From Streptomyces sp. ISL-36 (GTDB lineage Bacteria; Actinomycetota; Actinomycetes; Streptomycetales; Streptomycetaceae): 64,000 bases of DNA. Under the pieces are notes generated by a model that made no database searches, was not told the DNA's origin, and saw nothing but the letters and a program-made list of their open reading frames with translations. The stretch is from positions 1 to 64,000 of the forward strand of contig NZ_JAGGOS010000067.1 in assembly GCF_018614205.1 (NCBI RefSeq), read 5' to 3'. A program made the translations under genes and the position numbers. Position 1 is the first letter of the stretch, and each line of letters begins with the position of its first letter. Below, piece by piece: positions 1 through 8,135 of the stretch.

Positions 1-111
1 CTCCAGGACCTCGATCCGGTACCGGCCGCCGCCGGCCGTCGCCAGGCGGGCGGCGGCCGCGAGGCCTGCGGGTCCGCCGCCGACCACGAGCACGTCCACC
101 GCGCGGTTCAC
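1..111 (-). CDS. FAD-dependent oxidoreductase, N-terminal fragment
   Basis: Only the first 37 codons lie in the window. The protein begins with a dinucleotide-binding segment (DVLVVGGGPAGLAAAARLA) that marks a FAD/NAD(P)-binding oxidoreductase. The GTG at 111 overlaps the TGA of the upstream GlpA-like gene as GTGA, so translation is probably coupled; a GTG at 123 in the same frame is an alternative. By position it is the third gene of a kinase / GlpA-like / oxidoreductase operon. In related operons such a partner passes electrons from the GlpA-like subunit, but that role is inferred here, because the diagnostic C-terminal part is outside the window. Confidence 0.75.
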   Translation of the reverse strand, partial: MNRAVDVLVVGGGPAGLAAAARLATAGGGRYRIEVLE

Positions 112-1664
112 CGTCGCGACCACCGTGGCTCCGCCTCCTCGAACATCGCACGGACCGCGGCCCCGCAGAAGAACCCCTGGCAGCGGCCGCCCCGTGCGCG
201 CGTCCGCCGGCGCAGCCCGTCGAGGGAGCCCGGCGGGACCGCCGAGGCGAGCGCGTCCCGGATCTCTCCCCGGGTCACCCGCTCGCAGTGACAGACGATC
301 GCCCCGAACTCCGGGTCACGGGCGATCAGTTCGGCATCTCGGTACGGTCGGGGAAAGGCCTCGCCCAGGTTCGGCATCCGGACCGGGGCGAGCGGCCGCT
401 CCGCCCCCAGGTCGAGCCCGCTGTCCGCGAGCAGCTCCACCACGTGCGCGGCGATCGCCAGGGAGGCGGTGAGTCCGGTGGAGCGGATGCCGCCCACCGT
501 GACGTACCGCAGGGCCCGATGAGCGCCGATCCTGTAGTCGTCGAACTCGGTGGCGGCCCGCAGGCCGGCGTAGACCGCGGTCACCTCCTCGTCGAGCAGA
601 GCGGGCAGGATCCGCCGCCCCTGGGCGCGCAGCGCCGCAAGGCCCTCCGCCGTCGATCCGGTGGCCGTCCTGTCGTCCAGGTCTTCGGCCGTCGGTCCGA
701 GCATCACGTTCCCGTACACCGTCGGCGCGACCAGGACACCCTTGCCGAGCGAACTGGGGACGGGAAGGAGGATGTGGCGGACCAGTCCTCGCGCGAACTT
801 GTCGAAGACGATCAGCTGACCGCGCCGCGGTGTCACCGTGAAGTCCTGCCGGTCGAACAGCGCGTCGAACGCGTCCGCGTACAGCCCACAGGCGTTGACG
901 ACGTACCGGGCGCGCAGCACCCCCCGCGGGGTGACCAGCCGGTGCGGCGAGCCGGGATTCGCCTTCTCGACCCGGCAGTTGAGGTGCAGGTCGACTCCGG
1001 AGGCGACGGCCTGGGTGGCGTACGCGAGCGTGGTCGTCCAGGGGCAGATGATCGACTCGCCGGGCACCTCGAGGGCGGCGAGCGCTCCCGGCCCCAGGTG
1101 CGGTTCGCGCGCCCGCAGCTCCTCGGGGCCCAGGATCCGGGTGGTGCGGCAACCGTTGCGCACCGCCTTGTCCGCGAGGCGGGGCAGGGCGGCCGCCTGT
1201 TCCTCGTCCCAGGCGACGAGAAGCGCACCGAGCGGCTCGACCGGGATCCCCGCCTCCCGCGCGTACGAGGCGAGCAGGCCCTGCCCCTCCCGTACGAGCC
1301 GGGACTCCAGCGATCCGGGAACGGCGTCGAAACCCGTATGCAGGATCGCGGTGTTGGCCTTGGACGTGCCGTCGCCGACATCGTTGGACGCCTCGACGAG
1401 CGCGACGCGCGGGGAGTGGCGGGCGAGCTCCCGGGCGATGGCGCAGCCGACCACCCCGGCGCCGACCACCACGACGTCATACTCCGCCCCCGCCGACGAG
1501 GCGCCCGGCGGTGCGGTGTCCGCCGAGGAGGTGCTTGGCGGTTCGGTGTCCGCCGAGGAGGTTCCCGGCGGTGAAGGGTCCGACGGCCAGGTGTCCGGCA
1601 GCGTCCCCGCCCGAGTGACGACCCCGGCCGCCCGCGGCCCGGCCCCCGCCCGGCCCTTCGTCAT
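108..1664 (-). CDS. GlpA-like FAD oxidoreductase with C-terminal BFD [2Fe-2S] domain
   Basis: The 518-residue protein carries a FAD-binding GAGVVG motif at residues 68-73 and a DAO/glycerol-3-phosphate dehydrogenase-type body. It ends in a BFD-like iron-sulfur domain with Cys458 and Cys460 (VCHCE) and Cys495 and Cys500 (CQGFFC). This matches the architecture of anaerobic glycerol-3-phosphate dehydrogenase subunit A and related dehydrogenases. The first 60 residues are an unusual Pro/Ser/Thr-rich extension built of three decapeptide repeats. Its ATG overlaps the stop of the upstream FGGY kinase (ATGA), which supports the long start despite the extension. A role in oxidising glycerol 3-phosphate or another polyol phosphate made by the adjacent kinase is inferred. 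Confidence 0.85.
   Translation of the reverse strand: MTKGRAGAGPRAAGVVTRAGTLPDTWPSDPSPPGTSSADTEPPSTSSADTAPPGASSAGAEYDVVVVGAGVVGCAIARELARHSPRVALVEASNDVGDGTSKANTAILHTGFDAVPGSLESRLVREGQGLLASYAREAGIPVEPLGALLVAWDEEQAAALPRLADKAVRNGCRTTRILGPEELRAREPHLGPGALAALEVPGESIICPWTTTLAYATQAVASGVDLHLNCRVEKANPGSPHRLVTPRGVLRARYVVNACGLYADAFDALFDRQDFTVTPRRGQLIVFDKFARGLVRHILLPVPSSLGKGVLVAPTVYGNVMLGPTAEDLDDRTATGSTAEGLAALRAQGRRILPALLDEEVTAVYAGLRAATEFDDYRIGAHRALRYVTVGGIRSTGLTASLAIAAHVVELLADSGLDLGAERPLAPVRMPNLGEAFPRPYRDAELIARDPEFGAIVCHCERVTRGEIRDALASAVPPGSLDGLRRRTRARGGRCQGFFCGAAVRAMFEEAEPRWSRR
1492..1611. repeat. 30-bp in-frame tandem repeat in the GlpA-like gene
   Basis: Three clear copies of a 30-bp unit lie at 1492-1521, 1522-1551 and 1552-1581, with a more diverged fourth at 1582-1611. 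Each starts with gccgasgag and ends in gtgtcc or a close variant. They encode decapeptides of the form PPxxSSAxxx in the N-terminal tail of the oxidoreductase, before the FAD motif. The period is a multiple of three, so copy-number change would lengthen the tail without breaking the frame. Confidence 0.85.
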
Positions 1665-3112
1665 GCGCGCGACCCTCCCGGAGCGCCGCCGAGGAGCGCG
1701 TCCACGGCGCTACGGAACCGGTCCAGGCGCTCTCCCGCCTCCGCGCCGCCGATGGAGGGCTCGTACACGGCCGACGGCTTCCACTCCGGTACGGCCTCGT
1801 GCACGGCGAGCCCGGGATCGAGACCGAGCCGGGCCACCGCCCCCACCCCCAGCGCGGTCGCGTCGGGCAACGCCGATACCTCCACGGGGAGTTGGAGGAG
1901 GTCCGCCTGGGTCTGCATCAGCAGCGCGGAGCGGGTGAGGCCGCCGTCCACACGGAGCGAGGTCAGCGGTGTGCCGAGGTCACCGGCCGCCGCCTTCGCC
2001 AGCTCCACCACCTGCGCGGCGATCCCCTCGCACAGCGCGCGGACCAAGTGCCCGCCGGTCGTGTCCAGACCCAGACCGTGCAGGGAGCCGCGCACGTCGC
2101 CGCGCCACCACGGCGCGGCGAGCCCGGCCAGCGCCGGTACGAAGGTGACCCCGGCGGAGTCCGGTACGGTCCCGCCCACGGCGTCGAGGTCCTCGGCGCC
2201 CGAGAGCACGCCGAGATCGGTCAGCCAGCGCACGGCGGAAGCGGCCGTGTACACCTGGCCGTCGAGGCAGTAACTCGTCCGTCCCGCCAGCCGCCAGGCC
2301 ACACAGCTCACCAGCCCCGAGTCGCTCCGGCGGGGGAGCGAGCCGGTCTGGGCGAGGAGGAAGGCCCCGGTCCCGTAGGTGCACTTGGCGCTGCCGGGCT
2401 CGGTGACGCTCTGTGCGAGGAGGGCCGCCTGCTGGTCCACGAGGAGCCCGGTGAGCGGAAGCCGGGGGCCGAAGGCGGTCGTGGTGCCCACCCGGGTGTC
2501 CGCGTCGACCACCTGGGGCAGGCGTTCGGCGCTCAGGCCGAAGACGTCGAGGGCGGCCGCGGACCAGGCGGCCGAGTCCAGGTCGAGGAGCCCGGTCCGG
2601 CCCGCGGTCGCGGTGTCCGTGACGAACGCGCCCGTGAGGCGGTGCACCAGCCAGGAGTCGCTGGTGGTGACGGTGCCGGCGCCCGTGAGGTGGCGACGGA
2701 TCCAGGCCATCTTGGGGGCGGCGAAGTAGGGGTCGAGCGGCAGACCGGTCCACTGCTTCAATGCGTCGGCGTGGGCGGCGAGTTCGGTGCACAGGCCAGC
2801 CGCCCGCCGGTCCTGCCAGACGAGCGCGTCGGTGAGCGGCTCGCCGGTCGCGGGGTCCCAGGCGAGGACGGTCTCGCCCTGATTGGCGAGGCCGACGGCG
2901 ACGACCGGGGTGTCCGCGGCGGCCAGGGCCGCCCGGCCGGCGGTGACGACGGACTCGTACAGCTCCGCCGGGTCGACCTCGACCAGGCCCCCCGGCAGGT
3001 AGCGGGGCCGTACGGGTGCGGAGCCGGTGCCGATGACACCCCGCTCCGGGCAGACGACGAGCGCCTTCGTGCCCGAAGTGCCCTGGTCGACGGCGAGTAC
3101 CGGGCCCGTCAT
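1661..3112 (-). CDS. FGGY-family carbohydrate kinase, glycerol kinase-like
   Basis: The start at 3112 gives 483 residues, close to the usual 490-510 of glycerol kinases. It has a good Shine-Dalgarno (GACGGGAG about 10 nt upstream); the open frame extends further upstream but without a family match. The phosphate-binding motif DQGTSGTK is at residues 9-16. Other kinase landmarks are NQGETVLAWD, WQDRR, TYGTGAFLL and the C-terminal VDGGLTRSALLMQTQAD with DATALGVG. The predicted reaction is ATP-dependent phosphorylation of glycerol or a similar polyol in the cytoplasm. It is translationally coupled to the downstream GlpA-like oxidoreductase, which supports polyol use. The exact substrate cannot be told from sequence alone. 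Confidence 0.85.
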   Translation of the reverse strand: MTGPVLAVDQGTSGTKALVVCPERGVIGTGSAPVRPRYLPGGLVEVDPAELYESVVTAGRAALAAADTPVVAVGLANQGETVLAWDPATGEPLTDALVWQDRRAAGLCTELAAHADALKQWTGLPLDPYFAAPKMAWIRRHLTGAGTVTTSDSWLVHRLTGAFVTDTATAGRTGLLDLDSAAWSAAALDVFGLSAERLPQVVDADTRVGTTTAFGPRLPLTGLLVDQQAALLAQSVTEPGSAKCTYGTGAFLLAQTGSLPRRSDSGLVSCVAWRLAGRTSYCLDGQVYTAASAVRWLTDLGVLSGAEDLDAVGGTVPDSAGVTFVPALAGLAAPWWRGDVRGSLHGLGLDTTGGHLVRALCEGIAAQVVELAKAAAGDLGTPLTSLRVDGGLTRSALLMQTQADLLQLPVEVSALPDATALGVGAVARLGLDPGLAVHEAVPEWKPSAVYEPSIGGAEAGERLDRFRSAVDALLGGAPGGSRA

Positions 3113-3278
3113 CGTCGTCGTACTCCCGTCCTCGAATCCTTGATCGCCGAAGCGCAAAGACTCGTGCACGCGCACGGCCGCGTCAAGCGGATCGCGACGC
3201 GGACTTCGGATCCACACGGCGAACCGACGAGTAATCACATTCGGTCTGTGGCCGGATAGTTACGGTCAGAAGCGAAAG

Positions 3279-3309
3279 TGGACCGCTGTCGTCCAGAGAC
3301 CTCTATAGT
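3279..3309 (+). promoter_or_regulatory. Possible promoter
   Basis: A TATAGT -10-like hexamer at 3304-3309 follows a TGGACC -35-like hexamer at 3279-3284 with a 19-bp spacer. It points toward the gene at 3404. The spacer is slightly long, so this is a candidate only. Confidence 0.35.
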
Positions 3310-3374
3310 GATCGCCGATCAACGGCCGGGACGCCCGCCGGGGGCTGACCACCCCCTTCCCCAACCGAGGACCC

Positions 3375-3404
3375 ATGTCTCCCACCGCACCGCCCGCTCC
3401 GTGA
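3375..3404 (+). CDS. Possible 9-residue Pro-rich leader peptide
   Basis: An ATG at 3375 preceded by CCGAGGA opens a nine-codon frame, MSPTAPPAP, four of whose residues are Pro. Its TGA overlaps the ATG of the next gene as TGATG (3402-3406), an arrangement that allows translational coupling. The Shine-Dalgarno in front of this mini-frame is better than anything immediately in front of the downstream ATG. It could be a real leader or chance; there is no homology to judge by. Confidence 0.3.
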   Translation: MSPTAPPAP

Positions 3405-4378
3405 TGGCCGGTCACGGCTTCCGGCCCGTCTACCATCCGGCCGGCCATGACCATGCCCTGCGCCACGCCGTCCAGGATCTGCGGACCGGCCGCTGGGTGT
3501 CCATGGCCCAATTGCTCGACGAGACCTCCCACTGGGACGGCTGGACCCGGCGCACGCAGGTTCTCGCCGCCGTCGCCGCCGGCACCGACGTCGTCCAGGC
3601 CTGGCGGACCGAGCAGCCGGACAGCCTCGCCGCGACGGTGATGCACGCCCGGGTCGCCGTGGAACGGGCCGTACGCTCCCATCGAACGGGCCACTCCCGC
3701 AGCCGCGAACTATGGCGGGAAGCCTGGGCCACCTGCCGTGAGACCGCCGACCAGGCACCCGACGACCCGGTTCCCTGGGTCTGCATGCTCGCCCTCGCCG
3801 CGCTCGACGAGAACCAGCGCAGGGAGGAGCACCGACACCGGCCGCCGGCGCCCATGCTGCCGGCCGGTCCCTGGGGCCTTCTCGCGGAGGCCGAGAAGCG
3901 CGACCCGTACAACCGCGAGGCGCACCACCGGATGCTGCAGTTCTTCTCCACACGCGGCTCGGGCTCGCTCTCCGAAGCCGTCAACTACGCCCAGTGGGCC
4001 GCGGCCTCGGCCCCGTCCGGGTCCGCCCTGCACGCGCTTCCGCTCTACGTCCGTGTCGAGCGCTACCGCCGCGAGCGCGGTCACGAACGCGCTCTCGACC
4101 TGCACTGGGTCGCCGAGGACGCCGTCCGTGACGCCCAGCGCGCGCTGGACATCTGGTTCCTCTTCTGCGACACCGCCGAGGCGTCCCTGCTCGACCTCAA
4201 CCATCTCGCGCACGCCCTCTTCGGCGCCCTGCGCTTCGACGACGCGGCCCGGGTCTTCGAGTCCCTCGGGCCGTACTACACGGTGTTCCCCTGGGCGTAC
4301 CGCACGGCCCGGCCGGACGACCGGGCGCTCGCCGAAGAGGTCTTCCTGCGCGCCCGGAGCCGCTGTCTCGACCACTGA
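3404..4378 (+). CDS. Conserved hypothetical protein, helical repeat-like
   Basis: From ATG 3404 the product is 324 residues; the upstream part of the frame looks non-coding. No catalytic motif or transmembrane segment is seen. The middle and C-terminal parts are Ala/Arg/Glu-rich amphipathic helices (for example RDAQRALDIWFLFCDTAEAS and a stretch around FDDAARVFESLGPYY) that resemble tetratricopeptide-like helical hairpins, suggesting a protein-interaction scaffold. The C-terminal segment FPWAYRTARPDDRALAEEVF is well folded-looking. Function is unknown. It is divergent from the glycerol-kinase operon and upstream of the APC permease, which has its own ribosome binding site and a 160-bp gap. 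Confidence 0.7.
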   Translation: MAGHGFRPVYHPAGHDHALRHAVQDLRTGRWVSMAQLLDETSHWDGWTRRTQVLAAVAAGTDVVQAWRTEQPDSLAATVMHARVAVERAVRSHRTGHSRSRELWREAWATCRETADQAPDDPVPWVCMLALAALDENQRREEHRHRPPAPMLPAGPWGLLAEAEKRDPYNREAHHRMLQFFSTRGSGSLSEAVNYAQWAAASAPSGSALHALPLYVRVERYRRERGHERALDLHWVAEDAVRDAQRALDIWFLFCDTAEASLLDLNHLAHALFGALRFDDAARVFESLGPYYTVFPWAYRTARPDDRALAEEVFLRARSRCLDH

Positions 4379-4541
4379 TCCGCCGCCCCGACCCCCGGTC
4401 TCCCCCCAACCCGTGATCCGCCGCTCCGACCCCTGATCCGCACGTGCCCCACCTCTCCCCGCCATTCCCCACCGTCCCCACCGTCCCCACCTTCCCCACA
4501 AGAACCGACCCCGCTCGCTCCTTCCCCCGGAGGTACCGGCA

Positions 4542-6071
4542 ATGTCCCGCACCGTCCCCGTCGACGAGATACCGAGGCCCGCGGCGGCCCAGGACGAGGA
4601 GGCCCGGCTCAGAGAGCTCGGATACCAGCCCGTTCTCGCCCGCCGTATGGGCGGCTTCGGCAACTTCGCCATCAGCTTCTCCGTGATCTCCATCCTGTCC
4701 GGCTGCATGACCCTCTACGGCTTCGGCCTGGGCACCGGCGGCCCCGCCGTCATGATGTGGGGCTGGGCGGGCGTCGGGCTCTTCGTGCTCTGCGTCGGCC
4801 TCGCGCTCGCCGAGGTCACCAGCGCCTATCCCACCTCCGGCGCGCTCTACTACATGGCCGACCGGCTCGGTGGCCGCCGCTGGGGCTGGTACACCGGCTG
4901 GCTGAATCTGCTCGGTCTCCTCGGCGCCATCGCCGGCATCGACTACGGCGCGGCCCTCTTCACCGGAGCCTTCCTCAACCTCCAGTGGGGCATCGTGCCC
5001 ACGGCCGGCTCGACCTTCCTGATCTTCCTCGCCATCCTGCTGCTGCACGCCGTGCTCAACCTCTTCGGCGTGCGCCTGGTCAGCGTCCTCAACTCCGTCA
5101 GCGTCTGGTGGCACCTCGCCGGTGTGGCCGTGATCGTCGGCGCCCTCGCGATCGTCCCCGACCGCCACCAGTCCGTCGAGTTCGTCTTCACCGAGTTCGT
5201 CAACGACACCGGCTGGGCCAACCCCTTCTACGTCGCCGCCGTCGGCCTGCTCCTCGCCCAGTACACCTTCTCCGGCTACGACGCCTCCGCCCACCTCTCC
5301 GAGGAGACCTCCAACGCCTCGGTCAGCGCGGCCAAGGGGATCGTCCGGGCGATCTGGGTCTCCTGGATCGCCGGCTTCGCCCTGCTCGCCGGGCTGACCT
5401 TCGCGATCCAGGACTACGCCGGCACACAGAACAGCGCCACCGGCGTCCCGCCCGCGCAGATCCTGCTGGACGCGCTCGGCTCCGGCGGCGCCACCGCCCT
5501 GCTGCTCGTGGTGATCGTGGCCCAGCTCTTCTGCGGCAACGCCGAGGTGGCCGCGGCGAGCCGGATGGTCTTCGCCTTCAGCCGCGACAACGCCCTGCCC
5601 GGCTCGGCGCTCTGGCGCAAGGTCAGCAGCCGTACGCAGACCCCCGTGCCCGCGGTCTGGCTCGCGGTCGGTGTCGCCGCCCTCCTCGCCGTGCCGTCGC
5701 TGTACTCCGCCACCGCGTACGGCGCCGTCACCGCCATCAACGTCATCGGCATCACCCCCGCCTACGCCATCCCGATCTACCTCCGGCTCCGGGCGGGCGA
5801 CCGGTTCACCCCGGGCCCGTGGAACCTGGGCCGCTGGAGCCGGCCGATCGGCTGGACCGCCGTGGTCTGGGTGGCGGTCGTGACGGTCCTCTTCTGCCTG
5901 CCGCAGAAGTCCCCGGTGACCATCGACTCCATGAACTACGCGGTCATCGCGCTCGCCGTCGTCCTCGTGCTCTCCAGTATCTGGTGGTACGTGGCACGCC
6001 GCTCGTACGGCACGCCCTCGGCGTACGGAACCGCGCGCGAGGAGGCGGAGATCGCGGAGGGCATCGTCTGA
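4542..6071 (+). CDS. APC-superfamily amino acid/polyamine permease
   Basis: The 509-residue protein has about 12 hydrophobic segments and the typical cytoplasmic N-terminus LRELGYQPVLARRMGGFGNF, followed by the substrate-contacting first helix with ISFSVISILSGCMTL. The segment VTSAYPTSGALYYMADRLGG is typical of the GABA/choline-type (ACT) branch of the APC superfamily. It likely imports an amino acid, GABA or polyamine by cation symport across the cytoplasmic membrane. The ATG is preceded by CCCGGAGGTACC. It ends convergently with the SDR gene; a hairpin at 6122-6153 lies between. The actual substrate is not identifiable from sequence. Confidence 0.88.
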   Translation: MSRTVPVDEIPRPAAAQDEEARLRELGYQPVLARRMGGFGNFAISFSVISILSGCMTLYGFGLGTGGPAVMMWGWAGVGLFVLCVGLALAEVTSAYPTSGALYYMADRLGGRRWGWYTGWLNLLGLLGAIAGIDYGAALFTGAFLNLQWGIVPTAGSTFLIFLAILLLHAVLNLFGVRLVSVLNSVSVWWHLAGVAVIVGALAIVPDRHQSVEFVFTEFVNDTGWANPFYVAAVGLLLAQYTFSGYDASAHLSEETSNASVSAAKGIVRAIWVSWIAGFALLAGLTFAIQDYAGTQNSATGVPPAQILLDALGSGGATALLLVVIVAQLFCGNAEVAAASRMVFAFSRDNALPGSALWRKVSSRTQTPVPAVWLAVGVAALLAVPSLYSATAYGAVTAINVIGITPAYAIPIYLRLRAGDRFTPGPWNLGRWSRPIGWTAVVWVAVVTVLFCLPQKSPVTIDSMNYAVIALAVVLVLSSIWWYVARRSYGTPSAYGTAREEAEIAEGIV

Positions 6072-6121
6072 CCCCGGATTCGGGCTTCCGGATTTCGGCT
6101 TCCGGATTTCCGAAGACCGGC

Positions 6122-6153
6122 CCCGGGTCGTGGCCTGTGGGCCGCGGCCCGGG
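6122..6153. terminator. Hairpin between convergent genes
   Basis: Arms 6122-6135 (cccgggtcgtggcc) and 6140-6153 (ggccgcggcccggg) pair over 14 bp with two G-U pairs around a 4-nt loop. No T tract follows, as is common for actinomycete terminators. It sits between the 3' ends of the permease and the SDR. Confidence 0.5.
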
Positions 6154-6178
6154 ACCTTGTCGGGTCTCGCGGCCGTGA

Positions 6179-6907
6179 TCAGTCGAGCGCGGTGCCCGTC
6201 TCCTCGGCCAACGTCCGCAGGAGACGGTCCTGGAACGCCTCGTCGTGGACCGCGCGGTGCGGCTGCAGCCGCCGGCGGTGGTACCAGTACCCGCCGGTGG
6301 TCAGGGCCTGGGGTTCGTCGCTGGAGGCGAGCCACTCCTGTGTCCGATGGCCGAGCTCCAGATCGTCCGGTGCGCCCGGTCCGCCCATCCTGGTCGGCAC
6401 CCAGCCCGGATCCACGGCGTTGCTCAGCACCCCGGGGCGCAGGCGGGCCACCGCCGCAGCGAGCGTCGTGACGAACAGCTTGCTGTCGGAGTACGAGCCC
6501 GCGCTCTCGCCCCGCCAGTCGACTCCGGTGAGCGAAGGGCGCCCACCGAAGTGCGAGCCGCTGCTCAGGTACACCAGTCGGCGCGGCCCGTGGAGCAGGG
6601 CCGTGAGCAGGTACGGTGCGACGATGTTGACCGGCATGACCGCCGGTCCCTTCCACACCCCGGCATTGTGGATGACCGCGTCGAGCGGCTTCGCGTCGTT
6701 CAGTTCCGCGGCTACGCGCCGTACGGCGTCGCGCTCCGAGAAGTCGCCCACGACGATGCCCGCCCCACGGTCGACCAGCGCGCGGAGGCCCGCTGCGCGC
6801 TCCTGGTTCCGGGCGTGCACCACGACATCGTGCCCCGCGGACAACAGCGCATCCGCGGCGGCACGCCCGAGGCCGTCCCGGGAACCGGTCACCAGAATCC
6901 GGCTCAC
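6179..6907 (-). CDS. Short-chain dehydrogenase/reductase
   Basis: The 242-residue protein shows the SDR cofactor motif TGSRDGLG at residues 7-14, the NAG segment (IHNAGVW), the catalytic Ser in YLSSGS and the catalytic YSDSK (YxxxK). It should be a cytoplasmic NAD(P)-dependent oxidoreductase; the usual length for the family is about 250. GTG at 6907 has GAGGGG about 10 nt upstream. The C-terminal segment (GGYWYHRRRLQPHRAVHDEAFQ) is common in an SDR subgroup of unknown substrate. The gene stands alone; the 277 bp upstream toward the GntR gene hold no convincing gene. Confidence 0.85.
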   Translation of the reverse strand: MSRILVTGSRDGLGRAAADALLSAGHDVVVHARNQERAAGLRALVDRGAGIVVGDFSERDAVRRVAAELNDAKPLDAVIHNAGVWKGPAVMPVNIVAPYLLTALLHGPRRLVYLSSGSHFGGRPSLTGVDWRGESAGSYSDSKLFVTTLAAAVARLRPGVLSNAVDPGWVPTRMGGPGAPDDLELGHRTQEWLASSDEPQALTTGGYWYHRRRLQPHRAVHDEAFQDRLLRTLAEETGTALD

Positions 6908-7184
6908 GACGGCACCGCCCCTCGGACAGCGTGCCTGACTGCTCCTCGCATCGAGGTGTCTCCTTCCGCTCGTGGGCGCGGTGGCCGCTGAAGGGCTTCA
7001 GCGTGTCGTGGATCGGCGCGTGGGCGACGGAGCCTCCCGGGTGGCCCAGGCACAGTGGTCCACACCTCGACGGTACGACCTGCACGCCGCCGCAGGGACG
7101 CGCGAGAGCCGATCAAGGTCTCCGTGCCTGAGCTGCACCAGGTCGAAGAGACGCAACAGCGCCGGCGACGAGGACCCGCCTCCG

Positions 7185-7937
7185 TCAGCCGCTGAACTCG
7201 TAGGTCCAGGCCGCTCCCCGGGCCGCGAAGTCGATGTCCGTGATCTCCAGCGCGTGCCCGTGCTGGTCGCTCACCACCCGGTGGACGACCAGGCGGGCCG
7301 CGCCGTCCCCGACCGCCGTCTCCTGATCCGGTGGTACGCCGATCGACTCACGGCGGGTGAGCCGGAGCCCGGCCTGGTGCATCCAGTGGTAGAGCAGCCG
7401 CAGGTCGGGCTGGAGCGCGGGTCCCTTGCCGCGTCGGTAGCGGCCCAGCTGGGGGATCTCGGCGAGGGCGGGCCGGGAGAACCATGACACCGACCGTTGC
7501 AGGGCCGTCCCGCCGGGGGAGAGGACGACATGCCGGTGGACGAGCGTGGGTTCACCGGGGACGAGCGCGAGCCGTCCGGTCAGCGCGGCCGGCGGTGCCT
7601 CCCAGTCGAGCGAGGCGCGGACCAGCGCGTCGGCCGCCTCCGCGCCGCCGGGAAAGAACTGCCTGCGGGCCGTCAGAGCGGGCGTGCGCGCCCCGTGTTC
7701 GGAGCCCGCGGCGAAGGTCCCGCGGCGGTCGGTGACGACGAGCCGTTCCTCGCGCAGGAGTTGGAGCGCGCTGCGGACCGTCTGCCGGTTGACGTGGTAG
7801 CGGTGCGCGAGGGAGCGCTCGGACGGTAGCCGGCTTCCGGGGGCGAGGCGCCGGTCGGTGAGGTCGCTCCGCAGTGCGGCGGCGACCTTGAGGTAGAGCG
7901 GGACCACCGCCGCCTGCTCGGGTTCGGGCTCAGCCAT
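7185..7937 (-). CDS. GntR-family regulator, HutC/UTRA type
   Basis: The start at 7937 has AGAGAGGG upstream and gives 250 residues, the usual length; the open frame continues upstream without support. Residues about 10-80 form a winged helix with the GntR signature (PLYLKVAAALRSDL, LPSERSLAHRYHVNRQTVRS). The rest is a UTRA-like effector domain (VHRHVVLSPGG, VVHRVVSDQHGHALEITDI) that would bind a small ligand. The protein is presumably a ligand-released repressor. The dyad at 7999-8014, 62 bp upstream, strongly resembles the operator of DasR, another HutC-type GntR regulator, so autoregulation and control of the divergent DUF2252 gene are likely. Confidence 0.88.
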   Translation of the reverse strand: MAEPEPEQAAVVPLYLKVAAALRSDLTDRRLAPGSRLPSERSLAHRYHVNRQTVRSALQLLREERLVVTDRRGTFAAGSEHGARTPALTARRQFFPGGAEAADALVRASLDWEAPPAALTGRLALVPGEPTLVHRHVVLSPGGTALQRSVSWFSRPALAEIPQLGRYRRGKGPALQPDLRLLYHWMHQAGLRLTRRESIGVPPDQETAVGDGAARLVVHRVVSDQHGHALEITDIDFAARGAAWTYEFSG

Positions 7938-7998
7938 GTTCCAACCCTCTCTTTGCTCAGCGTGACCGCGTGGGTCGCGTGGGTGATCAATTCCTATC

Positions 7999-8014
7999 AT
8001 TGGTCTAAACCATT
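7999..8014. promoter_or_regulatory. DasR-like (dre-like) GntR operator
   Basis: The 16-mer attggtctaaaccatt contains the near-palindrome TGGTCTAAACCA. It matches 13 of 16 positions of the DasR-responsive element consensus ACTGGTCTAGACCACT. It lies between the divergent GntR gene (start 7937) and the DUF2252 gene (start 8136). It may be bound by the adjacent GntR regulator, by DasR itself, or by both. Confidence 0.65.
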
Positions 8015-8135
8015 TAGGAAGAGGGGTGGGTCACGAGTGGCTGAAACCGCCACCGCCCGGGGTGCGGGCGACAGTCGCTGACCTTGTAATGAATCTCAAC
8101 CGGTAACGGGTGGTGGAAGAGGCGGGTGAGGCCGG

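Noticed and set aside
6908-7184. Possible gene fragment between the SDR and GntR genes
   Set aside because: Short frames in this gap lack a ribosome binding site and no family pattern was recognised.
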